Positions 40,030-49,478 of a DNA stretch of 64,000 nucleotides are shown here, piece by piece. The notes beneath the pieces are model-generated. The model had not been told where the DNA came from, searched no databases, and saw nothing but the letters and a program-made list of their open reading frames with translations. How positions within the stretch are numbered: the stretch's first letter is position 1; every line of letters begins with the position of its first letter. A program made the translations under genes and the position numbers. The stretch is from Paludibacter sp. (GTDB taxonomy: Bacteria; Bacteroidota; Bacteroidia; Bacteroidales; Paludibacteraceae). The stretch spans positions 105,893 through 169,892 of the forward strand of contig JAFLKK010000022.1 in the NCBI GenBank assembly GCA_019163375.1, given 5' to 3'.

Positions 40030-40109
40030 TATTGCATTATTATACGAAAAATAACGCTCACTTTCCCACCGTATATAACTGATTACATTACATATAACAA
40101 TTATTTAAA

Positions 40110-42233
40110 ATGAAGAAAATTCTCATCGTAATGCTTTCGCTCTGCTTATTTACAGCAGTAAAAGCCGACGAAGGCATGTGGATGCTGCCTTTGATTGAAA
40201 AACTAAACATCCAAAAAATGAACGGCATGGGCTTGACGCTTACCGCCGACCAGATTTACAGCGATAAAAACGTGAGTTTGAAAGATGCTGTAGTGGTTTT
40301 TGGAAATGGTTGTACAGGCGTAATGGTTTCTAATCAGGGTTTGGTGTTCACCAATCACCATTGCGGGTTCGAAGCTATCCAGAAACACAGTACCGTGGAG
40401 CATAACTACCTGAAAAACGGATTTACAGCAGAGAAGTTGGAAGACGAAATTCCATCACCCGGGCTATCTGTAAAATTTCTGGTGAGTGTAACAGACATTA
40501 CAGAACGTGTCATCTCTCAATTGCCTGAGACTTTGTTGGGGAAAGCACGTGTTATTAAACAAGATTCTATTATCAGAGCCATTCAGAAAGAAACAGAAAA
40601 AGGTACGCAACTCATCGCAAGTGTAAAACCGTTTTATTCGGGCAATGAGTTCTACTTGTTTACGTACGAAGAATTTACCGACGTCCGTTTTGCGTTCGCC
40701 CCTCCTACCTCCATTGGTAAGTTTGGTGGTGATACCGACAACTGGATGTGGCCTCGTCACACCGGCGATTTTTCTGTTTTCCGTGTTTATTGCGCCCCCG
40801 ATGGCAAGCCGGCAAAATACTCGAAAGACAATGTGCCTTACTCACCAAAACGATTCGCAGCCATCTCTAACCAGGGCTACAAACCGGGCGACTATAGCAT
40901 GATTATGGGTAATCCGGGAACCACCAACCGCTATTTATCATCGTTTGGTGTTAGCTATCGTATGAAATCGTCAAACCAGTCGCGCATTGATGTGCGTGGT
41001 GCAAAACAAGATGTGTGGCGCTCGTTTATGCGTGCCGACGAAGCGATCAACATAGCCTATGCCAGCAAATATGCCCGTAGCTCCAACTATTGGAAAAACA
41101 GCATTGGAATGAATAACGCCATTGCCAAATTGGGTGTTATTGAAGAAAAACAGAATGAAGAAAAAGAATTTACCGGTTGGGTAAATGCTACACCTGAGCG
41201 CAAAGCGAAATACAAAAACGTGATGCAAACACTCGAAGAAGGCTACGCAAAAATATACCCGTACGGTCGCGCCATGAATTACCTCATGGAATCACTTTCG
41301 AGCGGAGTGGAAATGCCACGTATTGCTTTGGACGTAAAAAGACTATCGGCTACAAAGCTACCGCAAGATTCCTTACTTTCGAAGACTGCCGAATTGTACA
41401 AAGACTACTATCCTGTGGTTGACGAGGCAACAATGGTAGCTCTGCTGAACATGTATAAAAAATCGGTAGATGCCGACGCATTGCCTGAGTTGTACCGCAC
41501 GATTACCAAAAAATTCAAAGGTAATTATACGAATTACGCAAAATACATCTACGAAAAATCAGTCTTTACATCTTTTGATAAAATAAGTAAAGCCATCAAA
41601 AACAACAAGATCAACTTTACAAACGATCCTGCCATTGTCTTTGCAACCGATGTACGAAAAACTATGGAAGCAATACGCAGTGCCGAATACATCAAAGCCG
41701 CCGAGCAAATTAAAGACGCTGAACGCCTTTACGAATCGGCGATAAAAGCTATGGCCGACGAAAAAGGAAAAGCGATATATCCGGATGCTAACTTCACCAT
41801 GCGTCTTACCTATGGAAAAATAGGTGGCTACAAACCTGCCGACGCGGTAGATTACAAATACTACACCACCACCAAGGGAATTCTTGAAAAAGAAAAACCG
41901 GGTGATGCTGAATTTGATATTTCTCCAAAACTGAAAACTGCGATTAAGGAAAACAACTACGGTGCCTACCTGGATCAAAAAACAGGTGAAATGCACGTGG
42001 CTTTCCTGAGCAACAACGACATTACCGGTGGTAACTCGGGCAGTCCTATTTTCAATGGCAAAGGCGAATTGATTGGTCTTGCCTTCGATGGCAACTGGGA
42101 AGCCATGAGTGGCGACATCGTTTTCGAACCGGATTTGCAACGAACCATTAACGTAGACATTCGCTATGTTATGTTCGTAATGGACAAAGTAGGCGATGCT
42201 AAACGGTTGATCAGCGAGTTGACAATAAAATAG
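40110..42233 (+). CDS. dpp7: S46 family dipeptidyl-peptidase (DPP7-type)
   Basis: A signal peptide (MKKILIVMLSLCLFTAVKAD) leads a 707-residue periplasmic serine exopeptidase. The trypsin-like triad is visible: His in NQGLVFTNHHCGFEAI (His83/84), Asp in MWPRHTGDFSVFRVY and Ser643 in ITGGNSGSPIF. The position 18 residues after the catalytic Ser is Gly661 (AFDGNWEAMSGD); from the literature on this family, Gly here marks DPP7 (hydrophobic P1) and Arg marks DPP11 (acidic P1), so I assign DPP7 type. Such enzymes feed amino-acid fermenting Bacteroidales with dipeptides. An imperfect terminator follows at 42260. Confidence 0.9.
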   Translation: MKKILIVMLSLCLFTAVKADEGMWMLPLIEKLNIQKMNGMGLTLTADQIYSDKNVSLKDAVVVFGNGCTGVMVSNQGLVFTNHHCGFEAIQKHSTVEHNYLKNGFTAEKLEDEIPSPGLSVKFLVSVTDITERVISQLPETLLGKARVIKQDSIIRAIQKETEKGTQLIASVKPFYSGNEFYLFTYEEFTDVRFAFAPPTSIGKFGGDTDNWMWPRHTGDFSVFRVYCAPDGKPAKYSKDNVPYSPKRFAAISNQGYKPGDYSMIMGNPGTTNRYLSSFGVSYRMKSSNQSRIDVRGAKQDVWRSFMRADEAINIAYASKYARSSNYWKNSIGMNNAIAKLGVIEEKQNEEKEFTGWVNATPERKAKYKNVMQTLEEGYAKIYPYGRAMNYLMESLSSGVEMPRIALDVKRLSATKLPQDSLLSKTAELYKDYYPVVDEATMVALLNMYKKSVDADALPELYRTITKKFKGNYTNYAKYIYEKSVFTSFDKISKAIKNNKINFTNDPAIVFATDVRKTMEAIRSAEYIKAAEQIKDAERLYESAIKAMADEKGKAIYPDANFTMRLTYGKIGGYKPADAVDYKYYTTTKGILEKEKPGDAEFDISPKLKTAIKENNYGAYLDQKTGEMHVAFLSNNDITGGNSGSPIFNGKGELIGLAFDGNWEAMSGDIVFEPDLQRTINVDIRYVMFVMDKVGDAKRLISELTIK

Positions 42234-42259
42234 TTCAGCAACATTTCTCACTAACAAAT

Positions 42260-42295
42260 AAGCACTTGCAGTTTTGGCTGTAGGTGCTTTTGTAT
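42260..42295 (+). terminator. Terminator of the S46 peptidase gene
   Basis: Arms 42260-42271 and 42278-42289 form a 12-pair RNA stem including two G-U pairs, 6-nt loop, then TTGTATTTT. Confidence 0.75.
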
Positions 42296-42312
42296 TTTAT
42301 AACGGAAGTTAC

Positions 42313-42550
42313 CTCAGCCCAAATTGGGCTGAGCCCGCCGAAAGCTGGTTGGTTAAAGCCCAAGTTGGGCTTTAACCAACCGGATTCAGTTCATGCTTTC
42401 CCAATTTGGGCTTTAACCAATCAGTTTTCCGGCAAGCTTTCCCAAATTGGGCTTTAACCAACCAGATTTCCGGCGCCCATTCCCAAGCTGGGACGGGGCA
42501 AAATCATTTTCGGCTGGCCGTCCCAAATTGGGCCGGGTGTTTTTTTTGTC
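42313..42550. repeat. Tandem array of six 41-bp palindromic units
   Basis: Six copies of CCCAA-n-TTGGG start at 42318, 42359, 42400, 42441, 42482 and 42522, that is with a period of 41, 41, 41, 41 and 40 nt. Units 2-4 share a longer core, CCCAAnTTGGGCTTTAACCA, and a diverged tail with TTCCGG. Unit 1's tail and unit 2's head form a 35-nt palindrome (42347-42381, 17-bp arms). Units 5-6 are diverged and the last ends in a poly-T run. No protein is encoded. Confidence 0.9.
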
Positions 42551-43044
42551 AATTGATGCAAATCCGATAAAAAAAATGCTTTCAATGAACAAGAAGCACT
42601 TCGTGGAATAAATAGTTTCTCGACTCATTAAAAGTTATTATATATTAATTAATGTTATATATAGCGGGATTAAAAATCAAATTACAATACTACAAATGAA
42701 TTATTTACAAATAACATGTAGTAATATTTGCCACAATAAAGAGTTGAACAATTGCATAAAACGCCCATCAATTAACTGTTTCTTATTTAAGGAAAGTGAC
42801 ACATCCATGGCAGGTGATGCTTTCACAGTATCGCATGTAGCATTTGGTGCTACATATAGCACACACAACACTTTAGCCAATCTGTTGTTACATCTTTACA
42901 TCTCTATTAAAAAACGGATTATAAGGGCTATATTAACGAATACATATATTCCCGGATACCGTATTTATATTTCTCGAATTTCTTCCAGTGGATGAACATA
43001 TTAAAGGTCATTACTTTTCAATATTAACTTTAAAATATACCACT
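42551..43044. other. Gene-free stretch between repeat array and hemerythrin gene
   Basis: About 490 nt, AT-rich. A 99-codon frame at 42,696 has no protein-like character. No promoter with both boxes was found; I see nothing else definite. Confidence 0.4.
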
Positions 43045-43653
43045 ATGTCCCCAACCGAAAATCTGAAACGAGAGCATGAAGCAATTTCTGAAGTGTTGAA
43101 TATCATGAGTAGAATTGCCGATGACATCAAAGCAAAAAGAGTATTCTATACAACAGACATCGACTCTATCGTCGATTTCCTGATTGTTTTTTGGTACAAT
43201 TGCCACAACCAAAAAGAGGAACAAGTATTCTATCCTGCACTTGTAAAAGCCGGAATACAGACCGATGATGAATCAATAGGTGACATTACGCACGAACACA
43301 GTATGGGTAGGATTTATATACGGGAAATGTGTTACAGCATTGAGAACTGTAAAATTGGAAATTCCTTTTCGTGCGAAAGACTGGTAGACAGTTTGAATAA
43401 CTATGTCAACTTATTGCGCTTTCATATTCAAAAAGAGGAAGAAGTTCTTTTTCCAAAGGCTGGCAATGCATTAACAGAAGAAAATTTGCGCGAAATATCG
43501 AACCAATTCGAAGTGATAGAAGAACAAACCATAGGGCACTCGGTTCATGAACACTACTTTGAATTACTAAAACAATTAAAGGGTCAATACACAGATGTTT
43601 TGCCTACAGTATACAAACTGGAATATGCTAAAGAGCTTTTTTATGCTTCCTAA
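43045..43653 (+). CDS. Hemerythrin HHE-domain protein
   Basis: Start at ATG 43045 (MSPTENLKREHEAISEVLNI), 202 residues; an ATG at 42988 would add 19 unlikely residues. The four-helix HHE iron ligands are visible: LKREHEAI, NCHNQKEEQVFYPAL, ITHEHSMGRIYI and LLRFHIQKEEEVLFPKA. Such proteins bind a di-iron centre and react with oxygen or NO. It stands alone, followed by a strong terminator; a role in oxygen/NO sensing in an anaerobe is inferred. Confidence 0.9.
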   Translation: MSPTENLKREHEAISEVLNIMSRIADDIKAKRVFYTTDIDSIVDFLIVFWYNCHNQKEEQVFYPALVKAGIQTDDESIGDITHEHSMGRIYIREMCYSIENCKIGNSFSCERLVDSLNNYVNLLRFHIQKEEEVLFPKAGNALTEENLREISNQFEVIEEQTIGHSVHEHYFELLKQLKGQYTDVLPTVYKLEYAKELFYAS

Positions 43654-43740
43654 AATCATTGATTTGCTTTACTGATAAAAATACAGAAACGATTCCCCAT
43701 GATCCTATAGACGACCCTACGAGCGTTTATTAACTCACTC

Positions 43741-43782
43741 AAAAAAGAAGACATAAGATATTTTTCTTATGTCCTCTTTTTT
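43741..43782. terminator. Terminator after the hemerythrin gene
   Basis: 18-pair stem with one mismatch: arms 43741-43758 and 43765-43782, A tract on one side and T tract on the other, so it can work on both strands. Confidence 0.88.
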
Positions 43783-43903
43783 GTTTATACAAAGGATCGA
43801 AACCAAAAATAGAGATAAAAAAAACCGAATCTGACACAATCACTAGCCCCTGTCGAATTAATTTTTAGTAATATTTTCTACAAATAGCAATTTTATCTAA
43901 TTT

Positions 43904-43937
43904 TTTGTACAATTATTTTAAATTATTTGTACATTTG
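43904..43937 (+). promoter_or_regulatory. Promoter of the PAS histidine kinase gene
   Basis: TTTG at 43904-43907 and TACATTTG at 43930-43937, spacer 22 nt. Confidence 0.6.
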
Positions 43938-44101
43938 TTGCATACTTGTAACCTTACCTCACATATCTGTCTGTTTACCCAACTCTCATTTTTCACTTAT
44001 TCTAAAACTCTGTCAGAATAAAAACACAGTTGTGTAAGTATTCCGACAGCGCCACATTGGCTATTATTCCTGTATTTGAAACTCAATAAATTGATTTGAA
44101 A

Positions 44102-47100
44102 ATGAAGAATAATGAGTTCAAACCCGACATTAATCAACAATCCGAATTTGCCACGGACAATTATGTCGAAGTGCACAATCTTACCCCTGCGGCTCATTTC
44201 ACCCTCTCTCCTGCCGGACGGATTCTATCACTGAACCCCTATGGTTTAGAGCTACTTGACAATGTCCGCACACAAGTTATAGGGCATGAATTCAACTCGT
44301 TTATTGCCGATAAACATCAGTCCACTTTCAGCACATTTTTTCAAGAACTGCTATTAAACAATGCTGTACTGACTTGCGAACTTGCCCTACGAACAAACTC
44401 CACAGCACTAAAACAGATATGTATCTGTGGATCGTTAAATTCAAACAATGAAATATCATTAATCATCACTGACATTTCGAAACGAGTGACAGAAGAAAGC
44501 GCTTTCAGAACAAATAAAGAACTACTAACTAAAATATCAAAAAATGTCACTGATATAATAGTCAAACTGAACAGAGAAGGGACAATACTAGACATAAACC
44601 GCGTGCCATTTGGACATAAAAAAGAAGATGCCATAGGCGCAAATTTCAAGGATTGGAATTCGATAGCTGTTCACCCAAAGATGATGAGCGCTTTAAACCG
44701 TGTCTTTGAAGAAGGTGTAACGGTAACTTTCAAATCCAGTGTGTACGATACAAACAACAAATTGCATTGGTTTCGGTCTTGTTTATCACCTTTAATTGAA
44801 AATGTTGGTGTGAAAAATGCCATACTAATTGCACGTGACATCACAGAGATTAAAGAAGCAGAAGAAACGCTCAAAGAGAGTAAAGAAAAGTATCATGCCA
44901 TCATGCTAACGGCCATGGATGGTTTTTGGATATTGGATTTAGACGGTAAAATTTTGGAAGTAAACGAGGCCTATTGCAAAATGAGCGCTTATACAGAATC
45001 CGAACTTTTATCTATGAGAATCGCAGACATCGATGATTGCGAAAATGCAGATGAAATTGCAGAACACATAAATAAAATAAAACAAAAAGGTGAAGAGAGG
45101 TTCGAGTCCCGTCACCGACGAAAAGATGGAAGCATACTGCATGTAGAACTTAATGTTCAATACAGTAAAGTGGACGGTGGACATTTAATGGTATTTATTC
45201 ATGACATTAGCAAATACAAAGAAGTAGAAGCTAACCTTCTTTTAAGTGAAGAACGTTACAAATCACTATTCCACAACAATTTATCGGTCATCTTACTTCT
45301 CAATCCAATTTCAGGAGAGATCAAAGATGCCAATTTGGCTGCATGCAACTATTATGGCTGGACTCATTCCGAGTTGTGTAAAAAAAATATATCGGATCTG
45401 AATACACTTTCGAAAGATGAGATAGTTGCCGCAATGCGAAAAACAAATACAGGGAAGCTGACGCACTTCTGTTTCAAGCACCGTCTGGCTAGCGGAGAAA
45501 TACGAGACGTTGATATCGACTCGGCAATTATTCAATTTTCTGACACATCTTTACTATACTCAATCGTACATGATATTACGGATCGGAAACAAGCCGAAGA
45601 ACGAATTATTGAAAGTGAATCGCTACTTCGCGAGTCGCAAGAAGCGGCACATATTGGCAGCTATTCCTGCGATTTGATACAAAAAACATGGAAAGCAACA
45701 CCTGAATTGCTACATATTTTTGGTGTAGAAGAAACTTACCCTAACACACTGGACAGTTGGATAGAAAGTGTACATCCTGATTTTAGAAAAACACTTATTG
45801 ACGATCTGTTTTACAAAGACCTTGAAAAAAAGATATACCAGCATCAGTATAAAATAATTCGCGTCAATGATAAAAAAGAACGGTGGGTACAGGGCACAGG
45901 GATTTTTGAATTTGACAACAACAATAAACGAACAAAACTGATAGGTACCATCCAAGACATCACCAAACGTAAAGTTGCTGAACTCGCACTAACCAATTTA
46001 AACCTCGAGCTTGAAAACAAAGTAGCTCTGCGCACGAAAGAGTTGTCGGCATCGAACAAAGCACTTCAACTTGCCGAAGAAAAATACAGAACAGTGGCCG
46101 ATTTTACGTTTGGTTGGGAATTCTGGATTGACACAAAAGACAGAATGGAATACTGTTCGCCATCCTGCGAACGAATAACCGGGTACAAATCATCGGAATT
46201 CATCAACAATCCAATGTTACTTTTAAACATAGTGCATCCGGAGGATTTGAAAATATTTGTACGTCATAAATATATGGAGGCTAAAGCCAAAGAAGCAAAT
46301 CATGGTGTTCAGTATCGAATCATCACAAAAACCGGTGATATAAAATGGGTTAGTCATGAATGTTGCCCTATATACAATGCTGCCGGTAAGTTTATTGGCA
46401 ACAGAGGGAGCAACAAAGACATAACACGTAGAAAAAAGATGGAACAATTGCTCCGAATGAGCAATCAGAAATATAAGCTTCTATCGGAAAATATTACCGA
46501 TGGCATTTTCATTTATAAAAATAGAGGGATAGAATATATCAACAAAGCCGTATCGAACATTCTGGGATATGAAAGAAGGGAACTCGCAGGATTAGAGTTC
46601 ACACACTTCATTTTACCGGAATATCATTTGAAACTTAAAAACAGTTTAAACAGCACTACACCCTACGACCAGAGTAGAAACATAGAAGTGGAATGCTACA
46701 AAAAAGACAAGTCCATCATCACCGTCGAAATATTGTCGAACTATATAGCCTCCGAAAAAGCAATTTACGGGATTATACACGATATTACCGAGAGAAAAGA
46801 GATTCAGAAAAAAATTCTCAATGCAATTATCCAAACCGAAGAAAAAGAAAAATCAAACTTTTCGAAAGAACTACATGATGGCTTAGGGCCTTTGCTATCG
46901 ACAATTAAATTGTACCTTCAGTGGTCCGAAAGACCAAACAACAATATACCGCGAGAAGAAATCATACGCAAAGCTCAAGATATACTGGAGGAAGCAATCA
47001 ACACTGTAAAAGAAGTATCGAACAAACTAAGTCCGCATTTACTTACATATTACGGGCTAAGTTCGGCTATAAAAAGTTTTGTGGACAAACTCAATGAAAC

Positions 47101-47443
47101 TTCGTCGATCAAAATACACTTCGAAAGTAATTCCGACATACGACTGAAAATGGAGATTGAGGCTGCACTGTATCGGGCTGTAATAGAATGTATCAACAAC
47201 ACATTAAAACATGCGACCGCCCAAAATATTGACATTAAAATTATAAATTCAGATGCACAATTCCTTATTCAGTACAGCGACGATGGAATAGGATTTAATA
47301 TCGATGAAACATTTTCCCTGCATAAAGGGCTGGGGCTTTTTAACTTGCAAAATCGTATCCAGACAGTGGGTGGAAAACTAACGCTAACCAGTAAAAAAAA
47401 CGAAGGCGTACACTATCAATTTATCATAAATCACCAGCAATAA
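44102..47443 (+). CDS. Multi-PAS sensor histidine kinase (HisKA_3/NarL-partner type)
   Basis: Start at ATG 44102 (MKNNEFKPDI); a TTG two codons earlier is possible. The 1,113-residue protein has about seven PAS/PAC units in tandem (starting near residues 30, 140, 265, 390, 510, 670 and 800; PAC ends such as HDISKYKEVE, HDITDRKQAE, QDITKRKVAE, HDITERKEIQ), a short coiled coil near 640-660, then the phospho-acceptor helix SNFSKELHDGLGPLLSTIKL (His in KELHDG) and a HATPase with ECINNTLKHA, YSDDGIGFN and GLGLFNLQNRI. No transmembrane helix is seen, so it senses a cytoplasmic signal, possibly redox or ligand through PAS. The response regulator gene follows after 34 nt. Confidence 0.93.
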   Translation: MKNNEFKPDINQQSEFATDNYVEVHNLTPAAHFTLSPAGRILSLNPYGLELLDNVRTQVIGHEFNSFIADKHQSTFSTFFQELLLNNAVLTCELALRTNSTALKQICICGSLNSNNEISLIITDISKRVTEESAFRTNKELLTKISKNVTDIIVKLNREGTILDINRVPFGHKKEDAIGANFKDWNSIAVHPKMMSALNRVFEEGVTVTFKSSVYDTNNKLHWFRSCLSPLIENVGVKNAILIARDITEIKEAEETLKESKEKYHAIMLTAMDGFWILDLDGKILEVNEAYCKMSAYTESELLSMRIADIDDCENADEIAEHINKIKQKGEERFESRHRRKDGSILHVELNVQYSKVDGGHLMVFIHDISKYKEVEANLLLSEERYKSLFHNNLSVILLLNPISGEIKDANLAACNYYGWTHSELCKKNISDLNTLSKDEIVAAMRKTNTGKLTHFCFKHRLASGEIRDVDIDSAIIQFSDTSLLYSIVHDITDRKQAEERIIESESLLRESQEAAHIGSYSCDLIQKTWKATPELLHIFGVEETYPNTLDSWIESVHPDFRKTLIDDLFYKDLEKKIYQHQYKIIRVNDKKERWVQGTGIFEFDNNNKRTKLIGTIQDITKRKVAELALTNLNLELENKVALRTKELSASNKALQLAEEKYRTVADFTFGWEFWIDTKDRMEYCSPSCERITGYKSSEFINNPMLLLNIVHPEDLKIFVRHKYMEAKAKEANHGVQYRIITKTGDIKWVSHECCPIYNAAGKFIGNRGSNKDITRRKKMEQLLRMSNQKYKLLSENITDGIFIYKNRGIEYINKAVSNILGYERRELAGLEFTHFILPEYHLKLKNSLNSTTPYDQSRNIEVECYKKDKSIITVEILSNYIASEKAIYGIIHDITERKEIQKKILNAIIQTEEKEKSNFSKELHDGLGPLLSTIKLYLQWSERPNNNIPREEIIRKAQDILEEAINTVKEVSNKLSPHLLTYYGLSSAIKSFVDKLNETSSIKIHFESNSDIRLKMEIEAALYRAVIECINNTLKHATAQNIDIKIINSDAQFLIQYSDDGIGFNIDETFSLHKGLGLFNLQNRIQTVGGKLTLTSKKNEGVHYQFIINHQQ

Positions 47444-47477
47444 TCAATGATTAAAGCAACAACTTAACAACGCAACA

Positions 47478-48140
47478 ATGAACTCAGGTAATTTAGTAAA
47501 ACCAAAAATCATCATTGTCGATGATCACCTCATTTTTCGGCAGGGATTAACATCCATCATTACTTCCGAAAACATCGCAACAGTGATTGGCGAAGCATCA
47601 AATGGAATTGATTTCATGGAACTTATCTCGAAGCAGAAACCCGATTTAGTTCTCATGGACATCGACATGCCACACATGAATGGATTGGATGCTACTGAAA
47701 AAGCAATAAAACTCATCCCCGACTTGAAAATTATTGTTTTCAGCATGTTTAGCGACGAAGAATACTATCACAAAATGATTGAGCGAGGCGTTAAAGGTTT
47801 CATATTGAAAACCAGCGGAATAAACGAACTGGAAAAAGCAATCCAGGAAGTTATGAAAGGAGAAAGTTATTTTTCGAACGAATTACTCCGAAAAATTATC
47901 AGCGGTTTCAACCACAAAAGCAATAGCGAAGCGGTGAAGAAAGAGGTGCTCAGCGAAAGAGAAATTGAGGTTCTACAACAAATTTGTCTTGGCTTATCAA
48001 CCGATGAGATTGGCGAAAAACTGTTTATCAGTCCCAAAACTGTCAAAACTCACAAATCCAATCTATTAGCCAAAACTATTTCAAAAAATACACCAGCCCT
48101 AATCCTTTTTGCGATTAAAAATAAGATTATCGAAATCTAA
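47478..48140 (+). CDS. NarL/FixJ-type response regulator
   Basis: The 220-residue protein has a receiver domain (IIVDDHLIFRQGLTSII; phospho-acceptor Asp in LVLMDIDMPHMNG; Lys in VKGFILKTSGINELEKAI) and a C-terminal LuxR HTH (LSEREIEVLQQICLGLSTDE, FISPKTVKTHKSNLLAKT). It is the cognate partner of the upstream kinase by position. The targets are unknown. Confidence 0.94.
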   Translation: MNSGNLVKPKIIIVDDHLIFRQGLTSIITSENIATVIGEASNGIDFMELISKQKPDLVLMDIDMPHMNGLDATEKAIKLIPDLKIIVFSMFSDEEYYHKMIERGVKGFILKTSGINELEKAIQEVMKGESYFSNELLRKIISGFNHKSNSEAVKKEVLSEREIEVLQQICLGLSTDEIGEKLFISPKTVKTHKSNLLAKTISKNTPALILFAIKNKIIEI

Positions 48141-48509
48141 GCGCCCTGTACTACGAATTTAAGAATAAATCTAAAATAGCTTTTCTTTATTTTAAAATAG
48201 TTTAATAATCAAACCTAAGTCGGATAAACGATAAAAAACGGACTTTACCTGACTTAGGGATAAATCTATCCCAACAGCATCAACAAACATTCCGCCCTGA
48301 GATTTACCTGAATAATCAGTGGCTGACAAAATGGGCACTACTCCTTTTGTAGTATACATACTAGTTCATTTGGCTTAGTACAAATACAACATTTATTACA
48401 AGCATATACACCTATCTCCTCTTGTTCGCTAATGTGATATTCACGTACTTTATCTCCCCGTTTAAGTTGAGAGTATTGCCCTAAAAACGTCTTGTAAAAC
48501 TAAAGCAAT
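48141..48509. other. Intergenic region between two receiver genes, with hairpins
   Basis: 369 nt without a gene. An inverted repeat CCTAAGTC/GACTTAGG (48214-48221 and 48251-48258) is followed at once by GGGATA-AATC-TATCCC (48257-48272). Either could terminate the first regulator gene or regulate the second; neither has a long T tract. Confidence 0.45.
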
Positions 48510-48941
48510 ATGTTAGCACAACAAAATCTAAAACCGAATCTGATACTTGTTGATGATCATTTAATTTTCAGACAAGGGTTAAAAGACATGATTACGATAG
48601 AGAATATTGCATCAGTGATCGGTGAAGCGTCAAATGGTGTTGAATTTCTCAAACTACTCCCAACCCAAAAACCGGATTTAGTATTAATGGATATCGATAT
48701 GCCTTTGATGAATGGATTGGAAGCAACCCGAAGGGCGTTGACATTGATCCCTGATCTTAAAATAATTGCCTTTACAATGTTCGGAGACAAAGAATACAAC
48801 GACAAGATAAGGGAACTTGGAGCAAAAGGATTTGTATCTAAAACGGTAGACATGGAGGAACTGGAGCTAGCTATCGAAACAATACTGAACGGACAAAATT
48901 ATTTTCAAAATACCGGATCAGTAAATTCAACAAGTATATAA
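48510..48941 (+). CDS. Stand-alone receiver protein, paralogue of the upstream regulator
   Basis: The 143-residue protein is a close copy of the receiver of the preceding regulator: ILVDDHLIFRQGLKDMIT, SVIGEASNGVEFL, LVLMDIDMPLMNGLEATRRA and AKGFVSKTVDMEELELAIET. It ends 18 residues after the receiver (YFQNTGSVNSTSI) and has no HTH. The key Asp and Lys are present, so it can probably be phosphorylated. It could compete with the full-length regulator for the kinase, act as a phosphate sink, or be a decayed copy. Confidence 0.88.
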   Translation: MLAQQNLKPNLILVDDHLIFRQGLKDMITIENIASVIGEASNGVEFLKLLPTQKPDLVLMDIDMPLMNGLEATRRALTLIPDLKIIAFTMFGDKEYNDKIRELGAKGFVSKTVDMEELELAIETILNGQNYFQNTGSVNSTSI

Positions 48942-49003
48942 TCAATTCAAAATTCAATCAGTCTATTTAGTAACCAGCAAGTTATTCTGACTTTGAGTAA
49001 TGA

Positions 49004-49039
49004 AAATGCCCTGCAAAAATCAAATTTTGCAGGGCATTT
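49004..49039. terminator. Bidirectional terminator between receiver and YbaN genes
   Basis: Perfect 15-bp arms 49004-49018 and 49025-49039 with a 6-nt loop, A/T tracts at the stem base on both sides. Confidence 0.9.
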
Positions 49040-49062
49040 ATTGTTGAAAAAGACTCAACAAC

Positions 49063-49428
49063 TTATTTTTTCGGTGGTTTTTGAGTGAAGACATAGACGG
49101 TAGCCCCTATCGCAAACGAAATTAGAATTAACTGTAACCACCATTTATCACTTGCAACCGTAAAAACCGAAATCAGAATTGTACACCAGAACAAAGTTAC
49201 AGCTCCAATTTTCACTTTCAGTGGGATGGAATTTCCCTCCCAGTACGTTCGAATGATCTTACCAAAAACTTCATGCTCCATCAACCAGTTGTATAATTTA
49301 TCAGAACTTTTAGCAAACAAAGCTGCAGAGAGCAGCAGAAACGGTGTTGTGGGAAGCAAGGGCAAGAATATACCTAAAACACCCAACACCAGACTCAGCC
49401 AACCTAAAACAGCATATACTATTTTCAC
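49063..49428 (-). CDS. YbaN family (DUF454) membrane protein
   Basis: The 121-residue inner-membrane protein has the family layout: N-terminal helix pair with VLGWLSLVLGVLGIFLPLLP, motif PTTPFLLLSAALFAKSS and LYNWLMEHEVFGKIIRTYWE, then two further helices. Role unknown; often near redox/haem genes. It lies 50 nt downstream of the hydrogenase gene on the same strand. Confidence 0.9.
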   Translation of the reverse strand: MKIVYAVLGWLSLVLGVLGIFLPLLPTTPFLLLSAALFAKSSDKLYNWLMEHEVFGKIIRTYWEGNSIPLKVKIGAVTLFWCTILISVFTVASDKWWLQLILISFAIGATVYVFTQKPPKK

Positions 49429-49478
49429 GTAAATTTATTTACAAACTACTAATGAATGCAACAACAGAGCTTTAAATT

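Larger units (their letters stand above)
43654..44101. other. Intergenic region with terminator and kinase promoter
   Basis: 448 nt without a gene. It holds the hemerythrin terminator (43741-43782) and the histidine kinase promoter (43904-43937), leaving a kinase leader of about 155 nt. Confidence 0.5.

Noticed and set aside
41559..42257. 232-codon minus-strand frame inside the S46 peptidase gene
   Set aside because: Antisense shadow; the plus-strand frame has all S46 motifs.
42313..42550. Possible CRISPR array
   Set aside because: Spacers are not unique foreign-like sequence, the repeat is short and itself palindromic, units degrade gradually, and no cas gene is in the window.
42413..42628. 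71-codon minus-strand frame over the palindromic array
   Set aside because: It is a by-product of the repeat; repeated peptide pieces arise from the 41-bp units and no start signal is seen.
42696..42995. 99-codon plus-strand frame upstream of the hemerythrin gene
   Set aside because: Low-complexity composition with no domain, and its end overlaps the beginning of the longer hemerythrin frame.
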